Source: Physocladia obscura (lineage: Eukaryota > Chytridiomycota > Chytridiomycetes > Chytridiales > Chytriomycetaceae). From it: a stretch of DNA of 11,475 nucleotides. The stretch covers positions 1 through 11,475 of the forward strand of contig JADGJH010001181.1 of the NCBI GenBank assembly GCA_027596945.1, written 5' to 3'. The notes under the pieces were generated by a model, which had not been told where the DNA came from, did no database searches, and saw only the letters and a program-made list of their open reading frames with translations. The translations under genes were made by a program, and so were the position numbers. Below are positions 1-8,696 of this stretch, piece by piece (the stretch's first letter is position 1; each line of letters starts with the position of its first letter).

Positions 1-617
1 AAATGATTTCAGCAGTAGCGTGAATTATTCACGTTATATATCAAATAATACCTCCTGTTTTTATCTTCCAGATATCCTTAACTACAACAACGCTCCGAAT
101 ATCCAAAATAGATTTTTGGTGAGAATAGGACGTACCGATTTTTTTTCCAGAGTTCCATTGAAAAATGAATTCACTCTTTATTGAAATAAGAACACCCAAA
201 AAAGAAAAGAAAAGGAAAGAGTAGACCTAAAATTTCCATCATTAAGCAGATGCTTTGTATTAATACAATTAGAGAGTTTTGTGTTTAGAGGAAAAGGGTT
301 AAACAAAGTTTCAAAGTCTGTCTTCAGACTAAAAAATTTCCTTTTTCCTTCAGTCATGTTTGAAGTAGGCATTATCATGTCAGACACTTATTGGAATGAT
401 CAACTTTCAAAATATTTTATTAGGATTATTGCCATATTTTGAGAGATCATAAACTTTGTTTCTTCATTGCAACAGCATATAAAATGTAAGTGTCAAACAT
501 CAATTTCAGATTGAAAATGTCAACAACTACTTTTGACATATGACATGGAACTCAAAATATTCAAGAGTAACAATAACCTTTTCTCCACTCCTTTTTTGAA
601 CTTTTTCCAGGCTTAGC
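1..617. other. AT-rich stretch without a supportable gene
   Basis: Both strands are full of stops and I recognise no protein, RNA or repeat here. The longest open stretch is on the - strand (about 380 down to 178). It ends with a stop overlapping an AATAAA signal (177-182, - strand), which would suit a last exon, but its translation has no recognisable features and I do not call it a gene. A second - strand AATAAA lies at 416-421 and could serve the broken gene that ends at 618. Confidence 0.5.
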
Positions 618-1793
618 TTAGCTGCAAAACTCAGCAGTTAACTCATATTGAAAATGTGTGAAATTTTTTTGAAGCTTGCTTAGGTCTTGCAGCTTGCTGT
701 ATTTCTCTTCAACTCCACTTCCCCAGTTGTTTTTTTTTTTGACAATGACCCCATTCCATACATTCTTTATCTGGGTGCAAACTGAATCCAACCACTGAAA
801 TTATCACTACTACTGAAAATAATGACATATCTACTGAAACTATCATCACTGCTGAAACAGACAACTTATGTTGAAAGCTGCATTACTCTGTGGTGAAGGA
901 CATGAGATAAAACCTGAAATATCCAAAGGCTTGCACTCTGAACTTGTGAACCAAGCTTGAATCTTTTTCAATTTGCGACATAGTGCCGTGAATGCAACTG
1001 GAGCAACCTTGAATCGTTGAAAATCGTTAACAAACTCATAGTATGCCTTGTACAAATAGAAGGAAGCTTGTTTTAAATGCAACTCCTGGTCAATATATGC
1101 CAAAAATTCGGCAAACTGTTCACTTTTTGGATGGTCATTTTTGCAAAACTCATCCAGTAACTACAGAAAACGAGCGCCCACTTGCAAATGATAAAAGTTG
1201 ACTTTTGTTTCTTGTGCTGCAACCATGTAAAGGCTCTTTCTGATTTGCTCAGTGAGCTTGATTTTCATTTCAGCAAGCTCAGTGCCTTGATACTCGCTAC
1301 GTTTCTTGGATTCCAATGTATTGTATGTATTGTTGAACTCAGAATTTGCAACTGCATATTTGCGAGAGGTCAGAGGAGCGTACTTTGAGAGAAATTGTTT
1401 GACTTCCGCAAACTTGTCGACTGCAATGGCAGTCGAAGTTGATGTACATTGAATTATTGATTCTGGAATGTACGCTTCCATGTGCATTGGCTGCACAGGA
1501 GAAGGTGCTGTTGAGGCTTGAGAAGCTGAAGAAGTTGGAGAACTGCCTTGTTGACTTTGAGCTGCATAATCTGAACCTTAATATGTTGGCGCGTGTGCTC
1601 CTACAAGTGTACCACTATCATCGTCACTTGCTGTCCCATTTGTAGTTACAGGAAGAGCATCAAATTGCGAAAGTATCTTTCTGATGATTGGCAGTTTGAT
1701 AGTGCGCAAATCTTGATGTAAATTGTCGGTGGGTTTTGCTAGCTCTCCTCTCATCCACTTGATGAAAGCATCACGGTAGGCATCAAGTGGCAT
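618..1793 (-). pseudogene. broken gene of unknown function, companion of the viral-type polymerase
   Basis: One reading frame can be followed from an ATG at 1793-1791 to a TAA at 620-618 (392 codons) with no net frameshift, but it has an in-frame TAA at 1580-1578, a TAG at 1163-1161 and a cluster of stops inside the repeat at about 795-857. Amino-acid composition stays protein-like across the first two stops. The order is an N-terminal part beginning MPLDAYRDAFIKWMRG, a Ser/Gln/Thr/Pro-rich linker (about 1575-1480), then a Lys/Glu-rich, probably helical part. I recognise no domain. It is divergent from the polymerase across a 145-bp gap holding a perfect palindrome, so I infer it belongs to the same inserted element. 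The part below 846 (past the repeat) is less certain; it reads plausibly, for example VWNGVIVKKKNNWGSG. It could instead be a host gene. Confidence 0.5.
794..857 (-). repeat. short imperfect tandem array of TTTCAG-containing units
   Basis: On the - strand TTTCAG occurs four times, at + coordinates 852-857, 834-839, 813-818 and 795-800, with spacings of 18, 21 and 18 bases, all multiples of three. The flanking bases are also similar between units (+ strand: ACTGAAA followed by an A/T/C-rich stretch). TTTCAG matches the usual 3' splice site of nematodes, but the exact phase suggests instead a tandem duplication in an originally coding region. In the frame of the broken - strand gene the units contain stops; a neighbouring frame reads as Ser/Asp-rich. 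Confidence 0.55.
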
Positions 1794-1844
1794 TTGCAGT
1801 TGAAAGATTGTGTTCTAGAATTTCCATACTTTTTGAAATTGAAA

Positions 1845-1878
1845 TTTTGTCTAATTTTTTCCAAAAAATTAGACAAAA
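1845..1878. promoter_or_regulatory. perfect 16-bp inverted repeat between divergent genes, candidate two-way promoter or operator
   Basis: The left arm TTTTGTCTAATTTTTT (1845-1860) and the right arm AAAAAATTAGACAAAA (1863-1878) are exact reverse complements around a 2-bp CC centre. It lies 51 bp from the - strand ATG (1793) and 60 bp from the polymerase ATG (1939). Each arm carries TCTA in an AT-rich setting, at 1850-1853 on the + strand and 1873-1870 on the - strand, so the same motif faces both genes. TCTA in AT-rich DNA is the core of the late promoter described for Cafeteria roenbergensis virus and its virophage Mavirus. Transferring that role here is inference; a dimeric-protein binding site or simple hairpin is equally possible. 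Confidence 0.5.
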
Positions 1879-1938
1879 AACATATTAAAAAAAACTGAAT
1901 TTTAATTCAAAAACTTATTTTATTTTATAATACTAAGC

Positions 1939-4271
1939 ATGTTCTCATTGGAAAGTGTATATCCTTTCTACCAAAGTATACAGCTATTTGAGCCAAATGA
2001 TTATGCCCTGACTTACAAAGGGCTGTTTATCCCTTGTAAGAGAAGAAGTAGAATGGTTGTAAACCAAATCAAGCTTCCTCATAATGAAACGGAGCACAAG
2101 ACATTGCAGTCACACATTGCCAATCTCATTCGTAACAATAAAGCGATAATTATTGGAAACTATATTTTAAAGTTGGACAACACATTCATCAAGAAAACTG
2201 ACAAGATTATTAAACAATTCCAATCAGGGGGTATGGAAGTTGTTCATAATGTTTTGAAAAGAAGGAGACCTGATTCACCTGAATCATCAAGAAAGGAACA
2301 ACGAATGGACACTTCATCAAAGAGAAAGAGGCCAAATGCCCCATTCGATGCCCAAAAAGAAAGACGAATCGACTATGCCTTACGTTATCTTCTCACCCTT
2401 TTCTCACAAAATGTAATTGTTACATACAAATTCAAATATGTCATCCATTATGGAGATTATGATTACAATGACAGCAAAACTGGCATCATTCGAGATATTC
2501 CTGACTATTTGATTGAACAACACCTTGACACTGTAACAAGTGAGTATGCTCAGAGACAGCCATATGATTGTAATATTCTAGAGATTGATTACACAACTCA
2601 ACCTGTTCCACATCAACAAGTAGCTTTATTAGAACAGAGAATGTTTGGGACAGTTTTAAACTACCACCATTTAAACCTTGCACCAAACTTTACCAATGAA
2701 AACATTTGTGTTTATCAACATTTATTAGACATGTATTCAAAACATGTTAAAGGACTAACTTTCGATGGTTTAAAGGGTATCTTTGAAGAAGGCGAGATTG
2801 ATACTGGAGTAGCAACAAATCAAGTTGTCCGATTCTGTGAAAAGTATGGCATTAGCTTGAATGCGATGGATTTAGAGTTTGAGATTTTCTGCCGACATGT
2901 CCCCAAAGTCAGAAATCACCATGTCCCTTGCCTGATTTACATTGTTGCCAATAACCACATGTATCCTGTCTTAGAAGAAGAGCTGAGAAGGAATATTGTT
3001 GCTTCTGAGAGAACAAAAGGTACCAACAATACAAGAGTTTTCAAAAGCAAGGAGAAGCTGGCAAATACATTTGACAGAACAATCGAGACTCTCTTAAATG
3101 TTCCATATGAAACTCTTAGTCAACTTGAAAACTGTAATGTTGTGTATACAAACAGAGAAGACCTTTCAGATTTGGTGGTGTATTTGGCTCAGACTGAACA
3201 AACTGTATACAAGACCAGAGGTAATGGTGGCCATATAGTTCGAATTGAATACAAGAACAATGTCATTGTAGAAGTCAACAAGCATTATCAAGAGTCATTG
3301 CAAGTATCAAAAGAATTAACAATTCCTTTTAGAAACCAAAACTTAATCAGTCTGGTGATACAGGCTTTCCAAATATACAAGGGTGATGACATAATAGAGA
3401 GCACATTCAATTGAGTGACTCAATCAGTATTCTTTAACTGTGTCAAGGGAGCCATTGTCGATACATTTTATGAACCATCAGAATCTGCAAATCTCAAGAG
3501 TTTCGATATTCAAAAATGCCATACAGCATGTTTGACCATCAAGAATGAAATGCCATGGTCGGTTTTCAGCATTTTTTCGACGAAGTCAAACCATACTCTG
3601 GTAAACTAAGAACTGGATTCTATTATGTTGAGACAGAGAATACTTTTTCACTGAGAGGGACAAGATGGTATTCTGCACCTATACTACAATATTGTCAAAT
3701 GATTGGAGTGCCACTCAAGATTGTCAATGAAATCATTCCAAGTAAGACTCTTAAAGCAGACTACTTTAATGATTTTGTAAATAGGATATATGGCAAGAGC
3801 GGAAATAATGCAAAGCTGATGATTAACTGTTTTGTAGGATATTTGAATAAAAGAAGTGATAAAAAGCAAACAGATAGGTTTACAATGAGTTTGAATGATG
3901 CAGTTCGATACTATTTCTCGAATGACAATACAGTGTATTCATGCATTTCACAAGAGCCAAAGCTATATCACATTTCCATCAAGAATGATACACCAAAGCA
4001 TTTCAATACAATTCCAATATACTGGCAAGTTATTGATAACAGTAATATGATGCTGCATCAATTAGCTATGAAAATGAGTGGTAGAATAGTTCAATTGAAA
4101 ACTGATTGTGTGGTAGTTGAAGATGGCAATGATGTTGAATGTCAACCAGGTATTGGTAATTATCGAGTCGAAGCATTACCACAATAGTATAAAGTATCTA
4201 AGCCATTCAAGAGTACATATGCATTTCAGCTTGAGAATAATGGCAAGGAACTTTATTTTTTTTGTGCTTAA
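1939..4271 (+). pseudogene. viral-type family B DNA polymerase (Polinton / Polinton-like virus / virophage class), broken
   Basis: This would copy DNA, probably for a small dsDNA virus or self-replicating transposon. The first open part is 491 codons from the ATG at 1939 to a TGA at 3412-3414. The same frame then continues to 3609, and a third part in the next frame runs to a TAG at 4185-4187, after which coding-like sequence goes on to a TAA ending at 4271. Palm motifs are in the right order: motif A (FDIQKCHTACL, about 3501-3533), the block around RWYSAPILQYCQ (about 3660-3700), motif B (KLMINCFVGYLNK, about 3810-3850) and motif C (LKTDCVVVE, about 4096-4122, the KTDC form in place of DTDS). 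The frame break lies between about 3555 and 3609, where a run of six T (3572-3577) is a likely slip point, and is of one-base-deletion type. I see no clear 3'-5' exonuclease motifs in the N-terminal part. The C-terminal thumb seems cut short. The family call rests on motif pattern; the exact virus group is inference. Confidence 0.8.
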
Positions 4272-4547
4272 TCTTGTGTTTTTTTACTTCATTATTGGAA
4301 CTGTGTTTGAAATTGCCATAATTTTCCAAATATGATCAAACAATTGACATAACTATATCAAAATATAGTGGCTTTTAAAGATTTTATTCCAAAAAAAGGT
4401 TTGAATGCCATCGATAGTATGACGCAATTTTTTGATTCGACTTAACCGGCGCTGTGACTTTTTTACTCTTCATTGTTTTTCTTTTTCGATAGCACTTAAA
4501 TTCTGATCGCAATCACCAATTTTTAAGCCACTCAAAACAGCAATCAA

Positions 4548-5276
4548 ATGTTCAAAAATAAGCAAACTGAAGCAGCTGCCGATTCGCCTCCAGAATTCAC
4601 AACTCCGCAAGTTTTATACATTCCAAAGCCATGTTTTGTTCAGCATTCCAAATGGATCACGCAGCTCTTTTCAAATCCAGCTGCTACGAGACCTTATTTG
4701 GAAATTGCTCATGACCTGCTAGGCCAACCTTGGTTCAAATCAAGAATATTTACGATTCAGCTAGACAGTGTTGACTCGATCAGTGAATCAGACTTCCTTT
4801 ATGCCTTTGGGCACAAATCTGCAGGCAAATTCAGCTTGAAAAGTGAAACAATTATTGTTGGAGGCAGAGACAATGAGACTCCAACATCGCTAGGTATTCA
4901 CAAGTCATTGTTTTTGGAAGACGGCGTCTTCTTGAATCCTTTCAAGTCGGAGAACTTTCGCTATTTGTGGGTCAAAAAACCTCGAGGATTGTTTGCAGAA
5001 AATGCGGATATTGTTTTGCAAATGTGGGAAGGGCATAACAGTAAAGCTCCCAAACAGATTGTTGCTGGATTTTGCTTTGATTTTGAAAACGGCGGAAAGC
5101 TATTTGCAAATACTGTTGAGGCAATTTCTGGGGGCGATGTGCCAGTTCTAACTTGGAATTCATTGGAAGAATGTGCATTCATTGTTGGAACCGCTGTCGA
5201 AGCGCTGATGAAACAAATGACAAACCGTTATAAATATGATACTGCAATTGGCATTGCCATGATGGCAATTCTCTAA
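4548..5276 (+). CDS. intact 242-residue protein, not recognised
   Basis: A single open exon from ATG 4548 to TAA 5276, followed 16 bases later by AATAAA (5293-5298), so it looks like a complete expressed gene. The N-terminus (MFKNKQTEAAADSPPEFTTP) is polar with no signal peptide. The middle is soluble-looking and rich in Phe, Gly and Trp (for example LWVKKPRGLF and VLQMWEGHNSK). The final 45 or so residues (from ECAFIVGTAVEALM to IAMMAIL) are more hydrophobic and could bury a helix or touch a membrane. I know no motif in it; a beta-rich fold of scramblase/Tubby type crossed my mind but I have no residue-level support. Its base composition is richer in G+C than the polymerase remnant upstream, which argues for a host gene and not a part of the insertion. 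An upstream non-coding exon or trans-splice site (TTTTTCGATAG near 4491) is possible. Confidence 0.65.
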   Translation: MFKNKQTEAAADSPPEFTTPQVLYIPKPCFVQHSKWITQLFSNPAATRPYLEIAHDLLGQPWFKSRIFTIQLDSVDSISESDFLYAFGHKSAGKFSLKSETIIVGGRDNETPTSLGIHKSLFLEDGVFLNPFKSENFRYLWVKKPRGLFAENADIVLQMWEGHNSKAPKQIVAGFCFDFENGGKLFANTVEAISGGDVPVLTWNSLEECAFIVGTAVEALMKQMTNRYKYDTAIGIAMMAIL

Positions 5277-5292
5277 AAAAAATCGAAATAAT

Positions 5293-5298
5293 AATAAA
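5293..5298 (+). terminator. AATAAA poly(A) signal of the 242-residue gene
   Basis: A canonical AATAAA begins 17 bases past the end of the stop codon at 5276, a spacing normal for compact animal genomes. Confidence 0.6.
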
Positions 5299-5459
5299 AG
5301 CTCAATTGGACTAAAAATACCAGATTTGTGAGTATTACGATTTTCTATATCAGCGAGACACCATTATAAAGCATTCTCAAAATTACAGTCACCAGAAATT
5401 AAAAATTAAAAATGCTTTATATCTCATTGGCTTTCCGCAGTACGAAGAGATGATACCAA

Positions 5460-5465
5460 TTTATT
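5460..5465 (-). terminator. AATAAA poly(A) signal of the downstream claudin-like copy
   Basis: The - strand AATAAA (TTTATT on +) starts one base after the TGA at 5469-5467 that closes the lysine-rich tail of the downstream claudin-like copy. This supports that tail as the true 3' end of the gene. Confidence 0.5.
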
Positions 5466-5466
5466 T

Positions 5467-6634
5467 TCAAAAATTCGGCATAAACAATGAAACAGGTGGC
5501 TGGTCCTTTTTCTTCTTTTTTAAGGCTGTTTTCGCAGTACTTTTGGATGTATCATCCTTCGAAATAGAATTTTTGGCAGTAGCAACGGAATTATTGCTCT
5601 TGGTTTTTGTCCGAATCGCGAAAGATTCCAACACAACGCTTTTAACGGCTTTCTCATTCTAAACTGCTTCCTTTTCCGACAAAGGCCCCAATTTCACTTG
5701 CATCAGCTGCCGCTTTCAGTTTGGCCGTCTTCGTGAGCGCGAAATTTCTGCGAATTCCCCAGTTCAAAAAACTGATTTGAAGTATCAATTCAAAAGCTGT
5801 TGCAATGTATAGCGCGTCTCCAGAAAAATAGAACAATGTTTGAGTGTTGTCGTTGAAGAAGCCAATCTTTTTGTCATTTGTTATTTTTTTGACAAAGAAG
5901 AGAGGGAAAATATTATAACCCCGAGTTTCTGAAAATTACTGAATGGGATCACAAAGTCGATAATAGTGAGTGCAGGCGCCAACAAAATTCCAGCAACTAC
6001 CAAGAAAAAGTTTGTCCGATTTTTACGTTCATTTCGTTAACCATCCAGATCGAAGCAACACCGAAAATCATATCCAACGCAGAAGAAATACCTTCGAGCC
6101 ATCTCCTTGCAATGACCAATGTTTTCGCTGGCCCAGCTTCTTGACACCAAGTGGTTTCAGTGTAGTTTTCAAACACAGCTTTAAAACGGTTGGCCCATGC
6201 TTCCACAGGTTCGCAAGTCCAGTTGTATCGGCGACCTGGCTTTGTTAAATCTGTTTCGGGAACATAAAAAAAATCGCAGTCTCCGCAAACTTGGAAGAAC
6301 CCAGCGGTACGGTAAACGTCACCTTTCCTGATTACGTTGAATCGCAATTTAATGATATTCTTTCGATTTGTTGATTTAAGCGCTTACCAATATGGAAGTG
6401 CATAGCCAACCCAATGAGTTGTCCACGAAATGATCAGAACAAAAGCCACTGCCACTCCTGTATTGATATCGAAAATGAAAAGTTCAGAAGAATGTAGTTA
6501 TCGGAAATTAATACATATCCGAATAATCCCCTATCCGTCACCCAAAGGTGGCCTTCTTCTTCGTGTGGGTCTTGAGTTACAATTGACTTTTCTTCGAGTT
6601 GCGTGCAGGTAAATTTCAGGAAATTTTTTGTGAA
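5467..6634 (-). pseudogene. claudin/PMP22-like four-helix membrane protein, downstream tandem copy, frame-broken
   Basis: It aligns end to end with the intact copy at 7001-8003. Visible in order: helix 1 (AVAFVLIISWTTHWVGYALP), a 60-bp intron (6387-6328, GTAAGC...CAG) at the same place and phase as intron 1 of the sister, an extracellular loop with GFFQVC and a later Cys (YNWTCEP), helix 2 (SALDMIFGVASIWMVN), helix 3 (FFLVVAGILLAPALTII), helix 4 (ELILQISFLNWG), then GIRRNFALTK and a Lys/Ser-rich tail ending VSLFMPNF at 5467. The frame changes near 6494-6500, at a run of five A (6020-6024), between 5883 and 5938, and near 5654-5656. The first three are of one-base-deletion type; the last goes the other way. 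No ATG is clear; the frame opens at 6634. Intron 2 of the sister is absent exactly (about 5751-5761). It is either a decaying duplicate or a real gene with sequencing indels. The tail is much longer than in the sister. Confidence 0.65.
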
Positions 6635-6951
6635 CTATCACACTTCGAGACTTCAGCGAATGTAGAATGAACTCAAATCCTATGTTTAGTTTCTTATATT
6701 CAAAACTGAGTGAGTACTAATCCGGCGCATCGCACGAGCGGATCTTCATTATGTATGACAAATTATATGACTGACCACTACTCTCAGCAGAATTGTGCTT
6801 AGATAGTTTTTATTCATCAAGGCATGATTATGCTGAATTTTTTTTTCTTTTATGCCATTTGGTGTCCGTGCAGATCCAATTCTCTAAGTCTTTACGGCTT
6901 ATTTGATTTCAAATAGTGTCTGGAATTGTTTTGTCAACCCATCAAGTGCAT
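6635..6951. other. spacer between the two claudin-like copies
   Basis: No gene is supportable. It should hold the promoter, and possibly a missing first exon, of the downstream copy, because no ATG is visible for that copy below 6634. A T-rich run lies at about 6839-6850. I see no clear promoter motif. Confidence 0.4.
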
Positions 6952-6957
6952 TTTATT
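6952..6957 (-). terminator. AATAAA poly(A) signal of the intact claudin-like gene
   Basis: A - strand AATAAA lies 43 bases past the stop codon (7003-7001) of the third exon. It supports the model in which the gene ends at 7001, not at the earlier in-frame TAA at 7103-7101, which falls inside intron 2. Confidence 0.6.
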
Positions 6958-7000
6958 GCAATCCTTCAAGAAAAAGAAAATAAAACCAATATGTTTAAAT

Positions 7001-8003
7001 TTAAACCATTGTACGAGCGGCTACTTCGTCACCACTTTGCGCGAGGAAAGTTTGTCGACGAATTCCTGTCAAAATGCCAAACAAAAACTATCAATAAAAA
7101 TTAAACAGTAAACAAAAAAATAGTCAAAAATGTACCCCAAATCAAGAAAGATAGTTGGAGAATAAAATCAATGAAACTAGAGATCCAAGAAATATCACCA
7201 GATATGTATAAAAACGACTGAATATCTGTGTTATAAATTCCAACACCAATAGAACCCCAGTACGAGTTTTGAATAAATCCATCAACAAGACAAAAAGTGG
7301 GAGTCAAAATAATTCCGACGATTGCATAAACCATATTTTTGCGCTGCTGTCTGGAATCAACATTTGGATAAATAACAGCCCAGATAGTAGTAGCACCAAA
7401 GATCATGTCCATGACAGTTGTCGTCGCTTCAAAAACGCGAGACACGACGATCATTGTCTTTGCAGCCCGGGCTTGTATAGCCCAATCGCTATCCGGATAG
7501 TTGACGAACAACTCAAGAAAACGGTCCACATAATCGTTGAAAGGATCGCAATGCCAGTCCGTGACAATAGTCGGATTGATTTTCGACGTGACGTTGTTGT
7601 ACGTGAAGTATCTGTCGCCGCAGATTTGAAATAACCCCCCAGTATGATACTTATCACCTCTCCTGGTATAATCATATTATTAGGGGAAAATATCTAAATA
7701 ATTATACAATCAAAAATCGAACCAAAAAGGGATGGAGAAAGCCACCCATTGCGACGACCACGACAAACATAGAAAGCAAAATACGGCAAGAGCTGAGATT
7801 TTATAAAGAGTACATTCGGAAGTTTGTTTGTAGTCAGCATAAGCACGCACAAACCCATCAAGAATCGACTCACCGGACCAGCGCAGTTTTGTATCGGAGG
7901 TCAACTTGTGTACGGCCTTTTTGGGCTTATCATTTACTTCAAATTCAGCCTCCACCGCCGGAGTTGCCGTAATATCTTCCTTCATCACCCTAATATCCTC
8001 CAT
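7001..8003 (-). CDS. claudin/PMP22-like four-helix membrane protein, intact three-exon copy
   Basis: Exons 8003-7723, 7662-7136 and 7065-7001 join to 290 codons plus TAA. Intron 1 is 7722-7663 (60 bp; donor GTTCGA is weak, acceptor CCAG); intron 2 is 7135-7066 (70 bp; GTACAT...ACAG). The start is the ATG at 8003-8001. Residues 1-66 are polar and cytosolic. Helix 1 is about 67-94, followed by an outer loop with GLFQIC (103-108) and a second Cys at 132, which recalls the G-L-W...C...C loop of claudins. Helix 2 is about 162-191, helix 3 about 203-224 and helix 4 about 246-270, followed by a 20-residue tail. Claudin-family proteins sit in the plasma membrane and form junctions or assist channels; Clc-like members are known from nematodes. 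Both introns are supported by the sister copy: splicing intron 1 gives FW-RGDKY versus YW-KGDVY, and splicing intron 2 gives WGIRR in both. The exact subfamily is uncertain. Confidence 0.8.
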
Positions 8004-8343
8004 CTCTTCCAATGTTGAAAAAAATTATTGAATTCCACTCAAAACAGTTTTTTTTGCAAAAAGCGCCACCTACAGAAAAATTTTCGTCGTTTGTGAATCA
8101 CCTACGGACGAGAATCGAGAGTAACTTCGAGCGGAACACTCAATTTGCAGATGAAATCATTATATTATTACAATCGCCATGAGCACGCATTATATTGATA
8201 TTTTGAAATTTGGTGAATGCTTCCATATTGCTCATGAAACTCTAACACTTATGTTTTTCATTTCCGAAGACACTAGATAATTTGCATCTGCGAGTTAAGT
8301 AGGTGGATCCCTGATGACATTGAAAATTGTTAAATATTAAATA
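8004..8343. other. spacer upstream of the claudin-like gene
   Basis: This lies between the - strand claudin-like start (8003) and a possible + strand frame at 8344, so it must carry at least the claudin-like promoter. I see no TATA box I would defend and no coding signal. Confidence 0.4.
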
Positions 8344-8670
8344 ATGAGTTTGTCTAGCAAAACATCTCAATCGAATTTGAGCACGCAATATGCATTCTCA
8401 CAAATTAACAAATATCGCACAGAAGTCACTCGTCAGCGTTCGTCAATGAGCGGCAAGAAAATTTTACAATTTTTGACCAACTATTCTTTTTTTCAAATAT
8501 TGTCAACAGCATGTATCGCAATTTTATCGCCCCTTCGCGCAAACAGGCGCTGCTTGCGCCATACGCAAGTTATTCGGTTTGAAGAACAATATCGCAAACT
8601 GATGAGATCTAAATATATACCCTGTTATAAAGACGAACCACAATCACAGCCCAATAAGAGATTTGAATAG
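8344..8670 (+). CDS. possible small protein, 108 residues, not recognised
   Basis: Open from an ATG at 8344, in an AT-rich context, to a TAG at 8668-8670. The N-terminus is Ser/Gln/Thr-rich and basic, and there is one moderately hydrophobic stretch around residues 40-62 (LQFLTNYSFFQILSTACIAI) that might be a membrane helix. The rest is basic and polar (RKLMRSKYIPCYKDE). I recognise no family, and no AATAAA follows closely. It could be a real small gene, a first exon with an unseen partner, or a chance frame; the length is not far beyond chance for this composition. Confidence 0.35.
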   Translation: MSLSSKTSQSNLSTQYAFSQINKYRTEVTRQRSSMSGKKILQFLTNYSFFQILSTACIAILSPLRANRRCLRHTQVIRFEEQYRKLMRSKYIPCYKDEPQSQPNKRFE

Positions 8671-8696
8671 TAGATTAATTTTTGTCTCTGAAAAAT

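Noticed and set aside
1161..4187. The in-frame stops read as a non-standard genetic code or programmed readthrough
   Set aside because: TAA, TAG and TGA all occur as internal stops, while the intact genes here end normally on TAA. A single recoding cannot explain this, and the polymerase also carries a frameshift.
4167..4187. A 21-bp mini-intron GTCGAAG...AATAG removing the TAG in the polymerase; similar 21-bp and 33-bp candidates at 1161-1181 and 3382-3414
   Set aside because: The would-be intron at 4167-4187 encodes residues that fit the expected polymerase sequence, and accepted introns in this window are 52-70 bp. Such GT...AG pairs are common by chance.
5450..5662. + strand open frame with a hydrophobic translation
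   Set aside because: It lies opposite the Lys/Ser-rich tail of the downstream claudin-like copy; AAA and AAG on one strand give Phe and Leu-rich frames on the other.
5970..6248. + strand open frame of about 90 codons
   Set aside because: It is opposite the conserved extracellular loop and helix 2 of the claudin-like copy, so it is a shadow frame.
6916..7104. + strand open frame of about 60 codons
   Set aside because: It is the shadow of exon 3 of the - strand claudin-like gene, whose splicing is supported by its paralog.
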